Both the position numbers and the translations under genes were made by a program. From the NCBI GenBank assembly GCA_022316685.1, contig JAKJHU010000659.1, positions 62,001 through 126,000 on the forward strand: DNA of 64,000 bases. Reading direction: 5' to 3'. The notes beneath the pieces are model-generated. The model searched no databases. It had not been told where the DNA came from and worked only from the letters and a program-made list of their open reading frames with translations. The DNA is from Progne subis subis (Eukaryota > Chordata > Aves > Passeriformes > Hirundinidae). The stretch's first letter is position 1. Each line of letters begins with the position of its first letter. Shown in pieces: positions 11,585 to 22,700 of this stretch.

Positions 11585-11895
11585 AAACCCTTCTGTCCAT
11601 GGATAGAGAGACATCCAAGAGCCGCTGGCACACACACAGACTCTTCTATCCATGGATAGAGAGACATGTAAGAGTCCCTGGCACACACAGACCCTTCTAT
11701 CCATGGATACAGAGACATGCAAGAGCCCCTGGCACACACAGACCCTTCTATCCATGGATACAGAGACATGCAAGAGCCCCTGGCACACACAAACCCTTCT
11801 ATCCATGGATACAGAGACATGCAAGAGCCCCTGACACACACAGACCCTTCTAGCCATGGATACAGAGACATGCAAGAGCCCCTGGCACACACAGA
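11585..11895. repeat. 51-bp minisatellite, copy 1 (6 units)
   Basis: Six tandem units of 51 bp built on 'cttctatccatggatacaga' and 'gacatgcaagagcccctggc', ending in a CACACACAG spacer. Units three to six are almost identical; units one and two are more diverged. As 51 is a multiple of three, a 17-residue repeat stays open on both strands. Copy 2 has only three units (51,129-51,289). Confidence 0.95.
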
Positions 11896-12768
11896 GCCTT
11901 TCCCCACAAGCTGCAGGACATGAGAACACAACCCTTGCAAACACTGAGTGCAAGCCACAGCTCTGGGTGCTCCCCATGAAGCTCAGCTCTGGCACCACTG
12001 TCTGCCCCAGGCGCCAGGGGATGCAGTGGGAGCCCGGCTGGGCTCTGCCCTGGGGCCATCCTGCAGGCAGAGCTGGAAACAGGGAGCATTTAGGTGCCAC
12101 AAACAGCCAAGCCAGGGGCACAGGGCAGCTGCTCCAGCCCGGACTGCACTGCTGTGTGCTGTGCTCTGGGGCTGGGCTCTGCGCAGAGGGGACTGCACTG
12201 GTGTGTGCCAGAGGAGACAAAGAAGCTTCAGCTTTAGTCTAACTGAGCTGTGTGGGTGAGCTGGGAAGAGAGGGGAGGCTCAGGGGGATTCACAGAGCTC
12301 ATGCTGCTGGAAGGATGAGGAAATGGGAGAGGGAAGTCAGCAGTGAGGAGAGCTGAGGGCTGGAGAGCAGCTCTGAATGACACTAAAATGCCACCCGACC
12401 TCTGAGACATTGCTATTCTGCCAGGGACAGGATGAGTCCCTAAGCCTGGGACTCGGTCTCCCTCATGGTGAGGGGCATCAAGGAAGGCAACAGTGGATGG
12501 AGACTGCAATGGGCTGGGAACTCACTGGGGGAAAGGAGGGAGCAGTTGTGAAGTAAAAGGCAGCTGGGGGAGAGAACTGTTCAGTGAAGGGCTGAGCTAC
12601 AGCTTGAGCAAGCTGAAAAATGTCGTTTGGAGCCATCCCAGATTGATTTCATTTCACAAGGTATTGAACCAGTTTAATTTAGGGGGGTGTCTTGTTTTCC
12701 CTTGGATATGTGTCATCTGCAAGCTTGAGCTCCACTGCCAAAACGCTCAAGCAAGTCTCTGCTGCAGG
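11896..12768. other. Unassigned DNA between minisatellite and PIM unit B, copy 1
   Basis: No gene or known repeat recognised. The stretch is closely matched by 51,290-52,163 in copy 2. Open frames overlap on both strands and do not keep one frame between copies. Confidence 0.5.
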
Positions 12769-14016
12769 TCACACCGTTTCTTCTTTGGCTGATTCCGGCC
12801 CGGTGCTGAGCTCCAGCAGAGCCCTGGCAGAGCCCAGAGCAGCCTCAGCATCCGCACAGCCCAACTGCAAGGAGAGAAAGCAGAAACTGCCCATCAGCTG
12901 AAGGCTCCTGTGCCCTTGTCCCAGCCGCCCGCGGTGCCCAGGCCATGCTGGCCGTGCTCAGAGCGGTGCCCAAAGCTGCCCATCATTGCTGCCTTTGGCA
13001 GCAGAGCAGGAGGGCAGGACATGTGCCCAGCCTGCAGCCAGCCACGGCACATCCACCTCCTCAGCAGCTGCCCAGAGCAGGATGCTCCTGTGCTCGCTGC
13101 CATCTCCCAAAAGCTCTTATCCCACCCATGCCAAGAAGATGGGGACCCACCTCACACCATCCACCCCTGGAAGAAAAGCTGCTCCCAAAGGATGTCCTCA
13201 GCCTTCTCCAAGGGCACGGCCCATCCACGCCACAGCTGGTCCCAAGCACTTCCCCATCCACACTGGACACTGCCTGGAAGGCTTCCTTTAGAAAAACAAA
13301 CAACAAATTAAGGAAAATAGATTACAGATAAAAAGGGGAAACAAGTGAAAGGATAAAAGATTTTATGTCAGTCACAGGTTGAGGAAGGCCCAACCCTGCA
13401 TGCTAGGGAAAATCCCACCCATGGGTGAGGGAAGCCCATGCTTTCTCCTTCCCCCCTGCACTGCCCCCTAAAAGTGATGGTGATCCCAAAGCAAACAAGG
13501 GGAGTGGAGCAGCCCAAGCCCTTCCTTGCCTGCAAAGCAAAGCAGCTGTGCACAGGTGCTGGAGTCCCACCTCTGCTCCTGCCATGGGGGTTTGTTTGTG
13601 TCGGGCTGGCTGCCCCAGCCCCAACCCAGGGCACGGTGGGTGGTGGGGGCTGTTGGCAGGGCCAGGAGCCAACTCCCATTTCGTATCCACCCCAGCCCAT
13701 GGCCCCAGCCCTGACACAAAGCAGCGGGGCAGCCCACTGAAGAATCAGTTGCATCAGCCCCAGCAAAGGGGGAACCTTTGGTTCCTGGCCAGGCTGTGCA
13801 ATGCCCAAATCTGGGAGCATCCCCCTGTGTGTGGACTCATCTGCAAATTCACTGTGGAGCCTGGCTTTGAAGAAGGTTCCAGAATCAGAGACCCTCCTCT
13901 CCGGCTTTGTGCTGGCCAGGTCGAGGAAGAGGTCGTCATCCTTGATGTCATCCTCGCTGTCTCCAGCAGCAGCAGCCCCACCTGGTACAGCTCCTCCAGG
14001 GGCTCCTTCTCCTTCC
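12769..14016 (-). pseudogene. PIM-like kinase pseudogene, unit B, copy 1
   Basis: Unit B lies downstream of unit A and shares intron sequence with it. On the minus strand a splice acceptor (AG at 14,017-14,018) opens an exon that reads like the start of PIM exon 2 (GKEKEPLEELYQVG). It then passes, through a CTG run and in another frame, into an activation-segment exon whose DIK (13,941-13,949) to exon-end tract is 36 codons plus one base, exactly as in unit A. HRD reads EDD, DFG reads DSG (13,878-13,886), and the donor after 13,841 is AT instead of GT. A second exon (13,151-13,285) has good splice signals and resembles PIM exon 5 (EDILWEQLFFQRY, compare PIM EEIIRGQVFFRQR). A last exon at about 12,769-12,864 is only positional. 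The glycine loop and VAIK exon are missing, so this is a dead relic. Confidence 0.75.
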
Positions 14017-14292
14017 CTGGGGGTGAGACCAGGCTCTCAGTGCTCTGCCCAGGGCCCCAGCTGTCAGTGAACCAGGACAAGCCAAACCAGCTGGGATGGC
14101 AGCCACCAGTGCTGGGCAGACACGCTCAGCTCCAGCACAAGGGCTGCGTGTTCCCATCTGAGGACCCCTGTGCAGTGCCACTGGCAGCAGAAAAAAGTCT
14201 GGGTTTCTTTGCTTCTGATTGCCAAGGCATGTGTGCAGCTGTTACTTACCAGGGCCCTGCATCAAAGGGTGCCTGTGGCTCTCTCCCATCTT

Positions 14293-16754
14293 CTACAGCT
14301 GATGAATATCCTGCATCCAAGGATCACAGAAGAGGTCTTCTAATGATGGCCTGTCCACATCCAGCATGGTTAAACATCTCCTGATCAGATCTTGGCACTC
14401 TGGGGAGAGAAACCAGAAACCGCTAGTCATTTAGAGAAGGCTCCTGACTGCTTTGCTCCACTACTCCCATGCCCAGGCCATGCTGGATGTGCTCAGAGCT
14501 GGGCCTAAACTTTCCCATCAATTCCCTGTTTTGGAGGAGAGCAGGAGAGCAGGACATGTGCCACCTCCTCAGCAGCTGCCAGAGCAGGATGCTCACCAGC
14601 CCGCTGCTGTCTCCCAGCACTGGTATTGTCCCCGTGCCCAGAGATGAGGATCCACCTTGAGAGAGCCATTGTGGCAGCGAGAGCTGATGGTCCCAGCTGA
14701 TGTTCTGGCCCCTCCTGAAAGGGTGCTCCCTGCAGACCATCTGGTGCAGCAGGATGCCCAGGGACCAGATGGTAGCTGGCTTGCCGTAGTACCAGCCGAA
14801 CTGGGTCCATTCCGGGGGACTGTATGACGGTGTTCCTATGGAATACAGATGGAGCTCATCAGGGGGATGCTGCTGCTCCCAGAGCCTGGCCCCAGCATCC
14901 CTGGGCATGCAGAGGCTGCCCCAGTGGCACGTGGTGTGACCTGCTGCCCTCTCACCAGCACCTGGCACTTGTGGACAACCTTGGGGTTGGAAAAGAAGCC
15001 ACTGGTGTTGGAAGAGGGCAGTGTAAGTTCTGGCAATGCCCAACCATGACAAGGAAAATCCCATTCAGTGCTGGGGAAAAACCATGCCTTCATCCTCCCT
15101 GCCTGCATTGTCCCAAAAACATTCCGAAGCCAAGGCAAATCAGGTGATTGGAGCAGTCCATGCCCTTTCTCACCTGCACACCAAACTGGCTGCTGCACAG
15201 GCTCTGGCTTCCACCCCTCTCTGCCACCCCCACACACGGGTGTTTCTGTCAGGCTGGCTGCCTCAGTCCCAGCCCCAGTCCTGGCCAGAGTGGCTGGAAA
15301 AGGCTGCCAGCATGGCTGGAAGCTGACCCCCACCTGCCCCTGCTCAAAAGCAACTTGGCTGAAGACTCAATGCCATGACTGGCAGCAAAAGGGGAGAAAC
15401 CCCTGCTGCCACACCCAGGCTGGGTCATGAGATGTTGGGCCAGGAGATGTCCAGAACTGGGAGCACACCCCTTTGTGGGCTCACCTGCAAAGTGAGTGTA
15501 GGCCGTGTCTTGCAGGTAGGTGCCACAGCCAAAGTCAATCAATTTGGCCTGCCCAGTGGCCAGGTCAACCAGGATGTTCTCCGGTTTGATGTCTCCTGTG
15601 CAGGACCCCGCAGCTTGGTGCAGTGCTGCACGGCCTCCAGCACCTGGTGGAACAGCTCCCGCGCCACCTCCTCGGACAGGAACCCCCGTGCCCGAATGAA
15701 ATGCCGGAGGTCCTGACATCGTTCCGGGCGCTCCAGCACCATGATGATGTCGTTGGGTAGCTCAAGCCACTCCAAGCAGCTGGGCGACCCCAGGGAAGCC
15801 AGTGGAGACCTTGTGCAGCAGCACGATCTCCAGTGGTGCGCTGGTGCCGTTGGGCTGCGGGAGGAGCACGATGCCAGTCAGTGGGGCTGATACTGTGCCA
15901 GGGCTGGGGAAAGCCCTCACCCAGCCCGGGATGCTCTGCACCCTGCTGCTGGCCTCACACCCACTCTCCCTCCAGGCATCCTTGGGGCTTCCATCCCTGC
16001 CGGGCCTCGGCTCATCCCCGCCCAGCACGCCCCGGCTTCTCCCGCTGGCCCCGCTCACTCACCAGCTGGTCCCAGTGCCGGACGCGGTTCCGTGGCACCC
16101 TTTTGATGGCCACCTGCAAACCAAGGGGAGCAGCGGGATGAGCTCAGCACCCGCCCTGCCCAGCCCCATCCTCCATCTCCTGCGCCCGCCGCCGGCCCCG
16201 CCGCTCACCGGGGCGCCGTCCGAGAGCCGCGTCGCCGCGAAGACGCTGCCGAAGCCGCCGCGCCCCAGGAGCGACCCCACTCGGTACTGCTCCTTGAGGC
16301 CGTGCTGCGCCTTCCCTGCCGGCGAGACGCGGCTGTCAGCGCTCGGCCCGGGGCCAGGAACGGCCCCCGAGGAGCCCCTCAACCGCCCCGGGCCGGGCAT
16401 CCCCAGGCGTTCGCTCCTTGGGCACGGGACAGCGGCGGCTCGGGGCCGGCGGCCGCGCTGCCGAGCGGCGGAGCTCGGGCCGGGGAAGCCGCAGCGGAGG
16501 CGGCGGGAGCGGCTGCACCGCGTGTGTCCTCTGCGGGGCCCGGGAGGAGCCGGGGCCGGGGCCCGGGGCCGGGGCCGAGCATGGCTCAGGCGCAGCCAAA
16601 GGGCAGCGATGCCCCCTTGGCTCCAGGCACTGATGCCCGCCCAGCATCGCCACCGCCAGTACGGCCAGAGCCGGGCGGAGGGGAGACCGCGGCGGGACGC
16701 CCGGGGGCGGGGACGGGGCAGCCCCGTCCGGGGCCGGGGGCGGGCTGGGGGCAT
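14293..16754 (-). pseudogene. PIM1-like serine/threonine kinase, unit A, copy 1 (frameshifted)
   Basis: Five exons follow the PIM layout with consensus splice sites: exon 2 at 16,209-16,315 (GRGGFG glycine loop), exon 3 at 16,063-16,113 (VAIK lysine), exon 4 at 15,485-15,854 (catalytic loop, DFG at 15,528-15,536), exon 5 at 14,656-14,835 (SPPEW, WSLGILLHQMVC) and exon 6 at 14,293-14,399 ending in TAG. An open GC-rich region runs up to an ATG at 16,754; the true start is uncertain. PIM kinases are constitutively active cytosolic/nuclear Ser/Thr kinases promoting survival, and PIM1-like genes are amplified in songbirds. Exon 4 has three single-base insertions (near 15,777, 15,615 and 15,595), summing to three, so frame returns before DFG but the HRD segment is disrupted. 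It could be a pseudogene or a real gene with sequence errors; copy 2 lacks these lesions. Confidence 0.88.
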
Positions 16755-16760
16755 GGCCCG
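16180..16760 (-). promoter_or_regulatory. CpG-rich block at the 5' part of PIM unit A, copy 1
   Basis: Dense CG dinucleotides cover exon 2 and the region upstream of the likely start, in contrast to the CpG-poor surroundings. This is what a CpG-island promoter of a PIM gene would look like. No TATA box or start site is claimed. A short CCGGGG repeat (four units, 16,551-16,577) lies inside it and is expanded in copy 2. Confidence 0.5.
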
Positions 16761-17689
16761 GCCCGGCAGGGGAGAGGGAGACTGGGAGAGGAGGGGGACA
16801 CCGGGAGAGGGAGACCGGGATCGGGTGCGGGACTAGTGGGAGAAGGTGTGGGACTGAGGGAGAGGGAGAGAAGAAGCAGGGACGGGAGTTGTAAAACCAT
16901 CTTCTCTTTGGCTTATGCCGCTGCTGCTGCTGCTGCCACTGCTGCTGCCTGCTGCTGCTGCTGCTGCTGCTGCCGCTGCTGCAACTGAAGCCTCGGGGCC
17001 GTTTTTCCCCTGTGTCCGTTTGTCCGTTGCCCGCTCAGCCCCGCGCCGAAGCCCCGCGCTCCCTGGGGGCAGCCCCTGAGCCTGTCCAGACACGGGAACT
17101 TTGCAGTGTTGAGCCAAGACCCAGAGTCTTGACTCCGGCACGGTGGCACAGGAATCCCCTTGGCTGCTGCTGTGCATTGTCCCTGCTGAGGGTCAGACAC
17201 ATGTCACAGCACATTCCCTGAATGCAGCAATTTGTACCTGACCCAAGCACTGCACCTGTGTCTCCAGCATTGCTTTCCAAGAAAAACAGGGGAAGGCAAA
17301 CTGCATGTAGCATCATGGTATTTTACAGTGTCTGAAATTTGCCAACTCATGGCATCTTCAAGGTGAGATCCATTTGGAATTGATGGGATGGAGAAGTAGT
17401 GCAAGATGGAAAAGGGGAGCATAGAAATAAATAGAGAAAAACATCTTGGAATGTTTCTTTCCATTTTAATTTCATTTCTTAAAAGCTTCTTTCAGTTTTC
17501 CCTAGAATCTGCTCCACAATCCCATTTGCTCTTTCCGAGAAACGTTCCTGCAGGACAGGGTGAGCTTCTGTCACAAGATGTGCCAGCAATGGCAGCTTCC
17601 CTTGGCTTTCCACACTGTACATGCAGCAGGAGTCTTGCAGCAAAGCAGGACAAATAGTTTAATAAACCTGACAACTTGTTCTTTCTTTT
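16755..17689. other. Purine repeat, CTG tract and unassigned DNA upstream of PIM unit A, copy 1
   Basis: Bases 16,768-16,880 are a GGGAGA-type purine-rich repeat. Bases 16,918-16,984 are an interrupted (CTG/CCG)n tract, which reads as CAG-type on the kinase strand. The remainder to 17,689 is unassigned and matches copy 2 at 56,159-57,049. Confidence 0.75.
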
Positions 17690-20283
17690 CCTTGTGGACT
17701 GGGGAGCTTGTGCCATTGGTAAGGTTTCATTGTTACTGTTCTCCCCTAAGAAAACAGGACAGGGTACCGGTGGTACCTACTGGGAGTCTGTTATCGTCCA
17801 CCCAAGCAGGAAGAAGAAGAGCTGGACAACTTATTCTATAAGCAGCTGGAGAATGTTTCAGGATCACCAGCCCCTGTTCTTGTAGGATGACTTCAACCTG
17901 CCAGACATCTGCTGGGATCTCCATACAGCAGCAAAGAGGCAGTCCAGGAAGGTTTTGGAGTGTATGGAGAACAACCTGTTGTCACAGCTGGTGTGAGCCC
18001 ACCAGGGGATGGACTATGTTAGACCTGTTGTTTGCAAATAGAGAAGGACAGGTGGGAGATGTGGTGGATTGGAGGATGCTTGGGGCACAGAGTGATCAAG
18101 AAATGAGAGAGTTCTAGATATTTGGTGAAATCAGGAGGAACATCAATAAGACTTTTACACTAAACTTCTGGAGGGCAGATCTTGGCCTGTTTAGGAGACT
18201 TATTCAGAGAGTTCCTTGGGAAACAGCCTTAAAAACAATGGAGTCCAGGAAGGGTGGGCGTGCTTCAAAGCAGAGATCTTGAGGGCAGAGGAACAGACTG
18301 TATGCTTGAAAGATGAGCTGACGAGGCAAACGTCCATCCTGGATGGGCAACAGGGTTTTGAAAGACCTTAGGAATAAAAAGAGGATGTACCATCTTTGGA
18401 AGGAGGGTCAGGTCTCTCAGGAGGTATTTAAGAGAGTTGCTAGGGCATGTAGGAAAAACAGTAGGGTGGCCAAAGCTCAGTTCAAACTTAATTTGGCAAC
18501 TTTGTAAAAGATAATAAAAATGTTTTTACAAATATATTAGAGGCAAAAGGAAGGGTAAGACCAACCTTTGTTCTCTGCTGGACGTGCGAGGGAACTCAGT
18601 AACTGCAGATGAGGAGAAGGCAGAAGTGCTTAATTCCTTCTTTTCCTCAGTCTTTAGTGGGAAGACAGCTTGTCCCAGAACAACTGTCCTCCTGGGCTGG
18701 TAGATGGTGTCAGGGAGCAGAACGGTCCCCCTGTTATCCAGGAGGAGGCAGTCAGAGAACTGCTGAGATGCTTGGATGTTCATAAATCTATGGGCCCAGA
18801 TGGGATCCATCCCAAGGTGATGAGGGAGCTGGCAGATGAGCCTGCAAAGCTGCTCTCCATCATTTACCAACAAGCCCTGGCTCACTGGTGAGGTTCCAGG
18901 TGACTGGAAGCTGGCCAATGTGACACCATTCACAAGAAGGGTGGGAAGGAGGATCCTGGTAATTAGAGGCCAGTTAGCCTGACCTCAGTACCCGGTAAGG
19001 TCATGGAGCAGTTTATATTGAGTGTCATCACACAGCACCTACAGGATGGCCAGGGTATCAGACCCAGGCAGCATGGGTTTAGGAGGGGTAGGTCGTGTTT
19101 GACCAGCCTGGTCTCCTTTTATGACCAGGTAACCCACCTGGTGGATGTGGAATGCTGTGGATGTTGTGTATTTGGACTTCAGCAAGGCCTTTGACACTGT
19201 CTGCCACAGCACACTCCTGGAAAAGCTGGCAGCCCACGGCTTGGACAGGAGCACTCTTTGCTGGGTTAAGAACTGTCTGCATGGCCGGGCCCAGAGAGTG
19301 GTGGGGAACGGTGCTGCATGCAGCTGGCAGCCAGTCACCAGTGGTGTTCCTCAGGGGTCTGTGCTGGGGCCAGCTCTGTTCAGGATTTTTATTGATGACA
19401 TGGATGAGGTAATGAGTTTTTTATTAGCATATTTGCAGATGACACCAAGCTGGGAGCATGTGTAGATCTGTTGGAAGGTAGGAGGGCTCTGCACTGAGAT
19501 CTGGAACAGTGGATGGGTGGGTAGAGTCCAATAAGACGAAGGTTAATAAGTCCAAGTACTGAGTCCTGCATTTTGGGCACAATAACCCCCTGCAATGTTG
19601 TAGTCTGGGGACGGTGTGCTGGACAGTGCCCAGGCAGAAAGGGACCTGTTCCACTGATGGACAGCAGGCTGGACATGAGCCAGCAGTGTGCCCAGGTGGC
19701 CAAGAAGGCCAATGGCACCTGGCCTGGATCAGGAATGGTGTGGCCAGCAGGAGCAGGGAGGTCATTCTTCCCCTGTACTCGCACTGGTGAGGCCACACCT
19801 GGAGTGCTGTGTCCAGTTCTGGCCCCTCAGTTTAGGAAGGACGTTGAGACGCTTGAGTGCATCCAGAGGAGGGCAACAAGGCTGGTGAAGGACTTGGAAC
19901 ACAAGTCCTGTGAGGAACAGCTGAGGGAGCTGTTGTTTTCCTGGAGAAGAGGAGACTCAGAGGTGACCTTTCACTCTCTACAACTTCCTGAAGGGTGGTT
20001 GTAGTCAGGTGGGGTTGGTCTCTTTCTCCAGGCAGCAACTGACAAAATGAGAGGACACAGTCTGAAGCTGTCAAGGGAAATACAGGTTGGATATTAGGAA
20101 AAAGAAGGTGTGATAAATATGGAATGATCTGCCTGGGGAGGTGGTGGCATCACCATCCCTGCAGGTGTTTGAAAAAGTTTGGATGTTACACTCGGTGCCA
20201 TGGTTTTGTTGAGGTGTTAGGGCAAGGATTGGACTCGATGATCTTGAAGATCTCTTCCAACATAGTGATTCCATGATTCTGTC
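17690..20283 (+). mobile_element. CR1 LINE, 5'-truncated, copy 1
   Basis: CR1 ORF2 remnants in order: endonuclease C-terminal part (about 17,760-18,110, with a 'GDFNLPDICWD'-type segment around 17,890, frameshifted), a reverse transcriptase with LDVHKSMGPDGIHPKVMREL (18,769-18,828), LDFSKAFDT (about 19,170) and the catalytic FADD (19,432-19,443), then the CR1 3' tail with imperfect ATTCTATG-type repeats ending near 20,283. Frameshifts and stops break the frame throughout, so it cannot be active. The same insertion is at 57,050-59,669, so it predates the segmental duplication. Confidence 0.9.
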
Positions 20284-22499
20284 AATTGTAGGGAGTACAA
20301 GCCTGGCTGAATGCAGAGAAAGAATCTCCAGAGCCTGCAGCCAGAAGTGGAGAGTTGTGTGATAATCATTCCAACACCCATGGACATCTTCAAAGTGATC
20401 CAGAACATGAAAATGGGCTGAAAGAGGGAATTTGTTTCTGTGTTCAGTTTAGATGTTTCTACATCTCATGCACTATAAATCAAGAGTACAATCAGTTCAT
20501 TGGAAGCAGCAGAACAAGCTCTCAGAGCAGATGACAGAAAGAATCTGAAAAGGAGAAATGCAGGGAATGACTTGGTGAACTTGGTCTGTAAGAAGGGTCA
20601 TTTTGTCCAAATCATTTCCAATCCATTCCCTCTGCTTTTGTCCTTCCTAACAAGGCCATTTGCATCTCAGATTTCCCATGAAATGAGAACCTGAGCTTGT
20701 GGAACTGCCTGAAAGATGCCCTGTTCCTCTGCAGGAACACTCAGGCTGAAACAGGAGCCTGAGCCCTGTCTTGGGAAGCCTCCTCGAGCTGGAATTTGTG
20801 CTGTGCTGGGAGAGGAGGAGGAGGAGGAGGGGGAGAAGGATGGGCGCTGTGTGTCAGGAGCAGGAGGTTTGGGCCGCAGGACATTCCGCCTGTGCCGCTG
20901 CCCCGCAATCGGCGGCCGTGCCCGGGGCTCTGGGCCTGGCCCCGCGTGCGCTGAGCTCCCGACACTGCGGGAGCTCCCCGGGCTGGGCTCAGGTTCTGCT
21001 GGGACTGGGCAGCAGGCTGGGCTCAACTGGGATCAGCAGCAGCTGGAAATACCTCTGGGCATCTCCACTTTGTGCTGCTGCTCAGAAGAAACGATTGTTA
21101 GGAAACTTAATGCACGAACACCAGAGGTTTATGTCCAAAAAGGAGACAGATGAATCCTTTTACTTTATTTGAATAAAGTGAGAGGCCAGGGGGCATTTCC
21201 CCTGGGGTCTCTCAAATTTTCAGAGGACACAGCCTCCTTTTTATCCTAATTTCCCTGCCACATTCCTTCTCTCTTTCTCCATTGGCTGAGGTACTTGAGA
21301 GGTACAGACTTCCCAAAATTCCTAAGATGTCAGATTCCCCTTTGAATGTATAACCCCCTTAGTTTTTAATTCTTATGGGATTTATGGGTTTTCCCCATTG
21401 ATACTTTCATCTTTCAGTATTCAATTTCATTTAAAAACACACCTACCGTTTGTCTGTAAAGGCAAATTTTTCTTTTCCATTCATCAATCAGTAGAATCCT
21501 TCCCATTGTTTCTCTTATCTCTCAGTGCTAGTTTTATCTACCAGCAGACCCAGAACTTATTTGTAAAGACAAATCTTGCCATTCCTTGCACAATGAATTG
21601 AGTTGAGAAGTTATGGTTTTTCTTTCTTCTGATGGATTTTTTCATTTTTTTTGACACTCCAGAGGCAATTTCTGGACGGCCTCTCTCAATTCTATTTCAG
21701 CAGCACCAGCAACAGGGCTGTGTTTGAGTGCTGCAAATGTGGCCTGTGTGGATTTAATTCTCCTTGACTTAGTGCTCAGGGACTGGTGAGTATTTTGAGA
21801 TCTGTTAATCAAGATGCCTGAAAAAAAGTGTCTGAGTTCCCCATCATGAAAACACTGTCAGTAGCACCAACCAAAAGAGGCAATTGCAGTTTTAAAGATA
21901 AAATTCAATTGCAACCAAAGAGGGGCAAGAGCAGCCATGATCTACAATTCCCAAGGCAAAGGCAGCAGCAGCCTCCTGCTGTCACCTCAGGGTGAGTAAA
22001 ACAGTGCTGAAAACAGCGCTGGAACCCGATCCTTTCTTTCTCTGGAGGCTGGCTCAGGGCAGCACAGCCGGGCCCGGAGGAATCAGGGCTGTTTGTGGGT
22101 GATTGTCGCTCTACTCCAGAATTCAGCTGGAAAATCCCCTGGGAAGCCGAGGCAGGAGCAGGTGGGAAGGGGCCGGCGCTGCTGCTGCTCCTGCCCGGGA
22201 GCCCCGGCTGGGCCGGGCCGGCGCCCGCTGCGCTGCGGCTCCTGCTGCTGCCAGAGCCGGGCGGGACTCGGGCACAGGGAATGGACACGGGGGGACAGCA
22301 AAGGCCTGGGCGGCTGCAGGGATGTTCGCGCTGGGGCCAGCGCCAGCACACAGCTTCAGCCGCAATGAACCCCGAGGGGAACGCTGGGGAAAGGCTCCAT
22401 TTCAGCCTTTCTTTACTCATGGCTGTGAAGGGACTGTGAGGGGCACTGAGGGGCCATGAGGGGGACAAGGGTCTCTGAGAGGCTGTGAGAGGCCAGGCA
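20284..22499. other. GC-rich blocks and LTR-like remnant, copy 1
   Basis: Bases 20,860-21,010 and 22,090-22,400 are CpG-rich blocks without a recognised gene, with open frames on both strands. Bases about 21,120-21,640 resemble a bird ERV LTR or untranslated remnant; about 190 bp of it (about 21,141-21,333) is absent from copy 2. A (GAG)n run lies at 20,813-20,830. Copy 1 lacks about 85 bp near 22,435 that copy 2 has. Confidence 0.5.
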
Positions 22500-22700
22500 C
22501 TTCATGGAACCAAGGGTCCATTATGACACTACAGAACCAAGGAGATTCCTGTTGACAGCACAGAACCTCATGGAACCAAGGGGCCACTGTGGCACAGCGA
22601 GGCCTTGTGGAACCAAAGAGACCACGGTGACACTACAGAACCTCATGGATCAAAGGGTCCCTTGTGACACTGCAGAACCAAGGAGAATGTTGTTGGCAGT
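22500..22700 (-). repeat. 36-37-bp array in reverse orientation, copy 1
   Basis: Five to six degenerate units read on the minus strand as the same family as 7,970-8,292, with 'catggaaccaagggtcc' and 'tgacactacagaacc' halves. A loss of about 105 bp in copy 2 begins at its right edge (about 22,700-22,803 here). Confidence 0.8.

Noticed and set aside
11528..12220. 230-codon minus-strand frame with a 17-residue repeat
   Set aside because: It is produced by the 51-bp minisatellite, and unit number differs between copies.
13425..14384. 319-codon open frame on the plus strand
   Set aside because: It is antisense to the PIM unit B exon and intron, has no recognisable domain, and copy 2 breaks it with indels. 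It is explained by GC-rich composition.
14293..16754. Intact functional PIM kinase
   Set aside because: As given, exon 4 contains three single-base insertions that disrupt the HRD segment. Function would require these to be sequence errors.
15802..16836. 344-codon open frame on the plus strand
   Set aside because: It is antisense to PIM exons 2-4 and the CpG-rich start region. The minus strand has correct splice sites and kinase motifs; the plus strand has neither.
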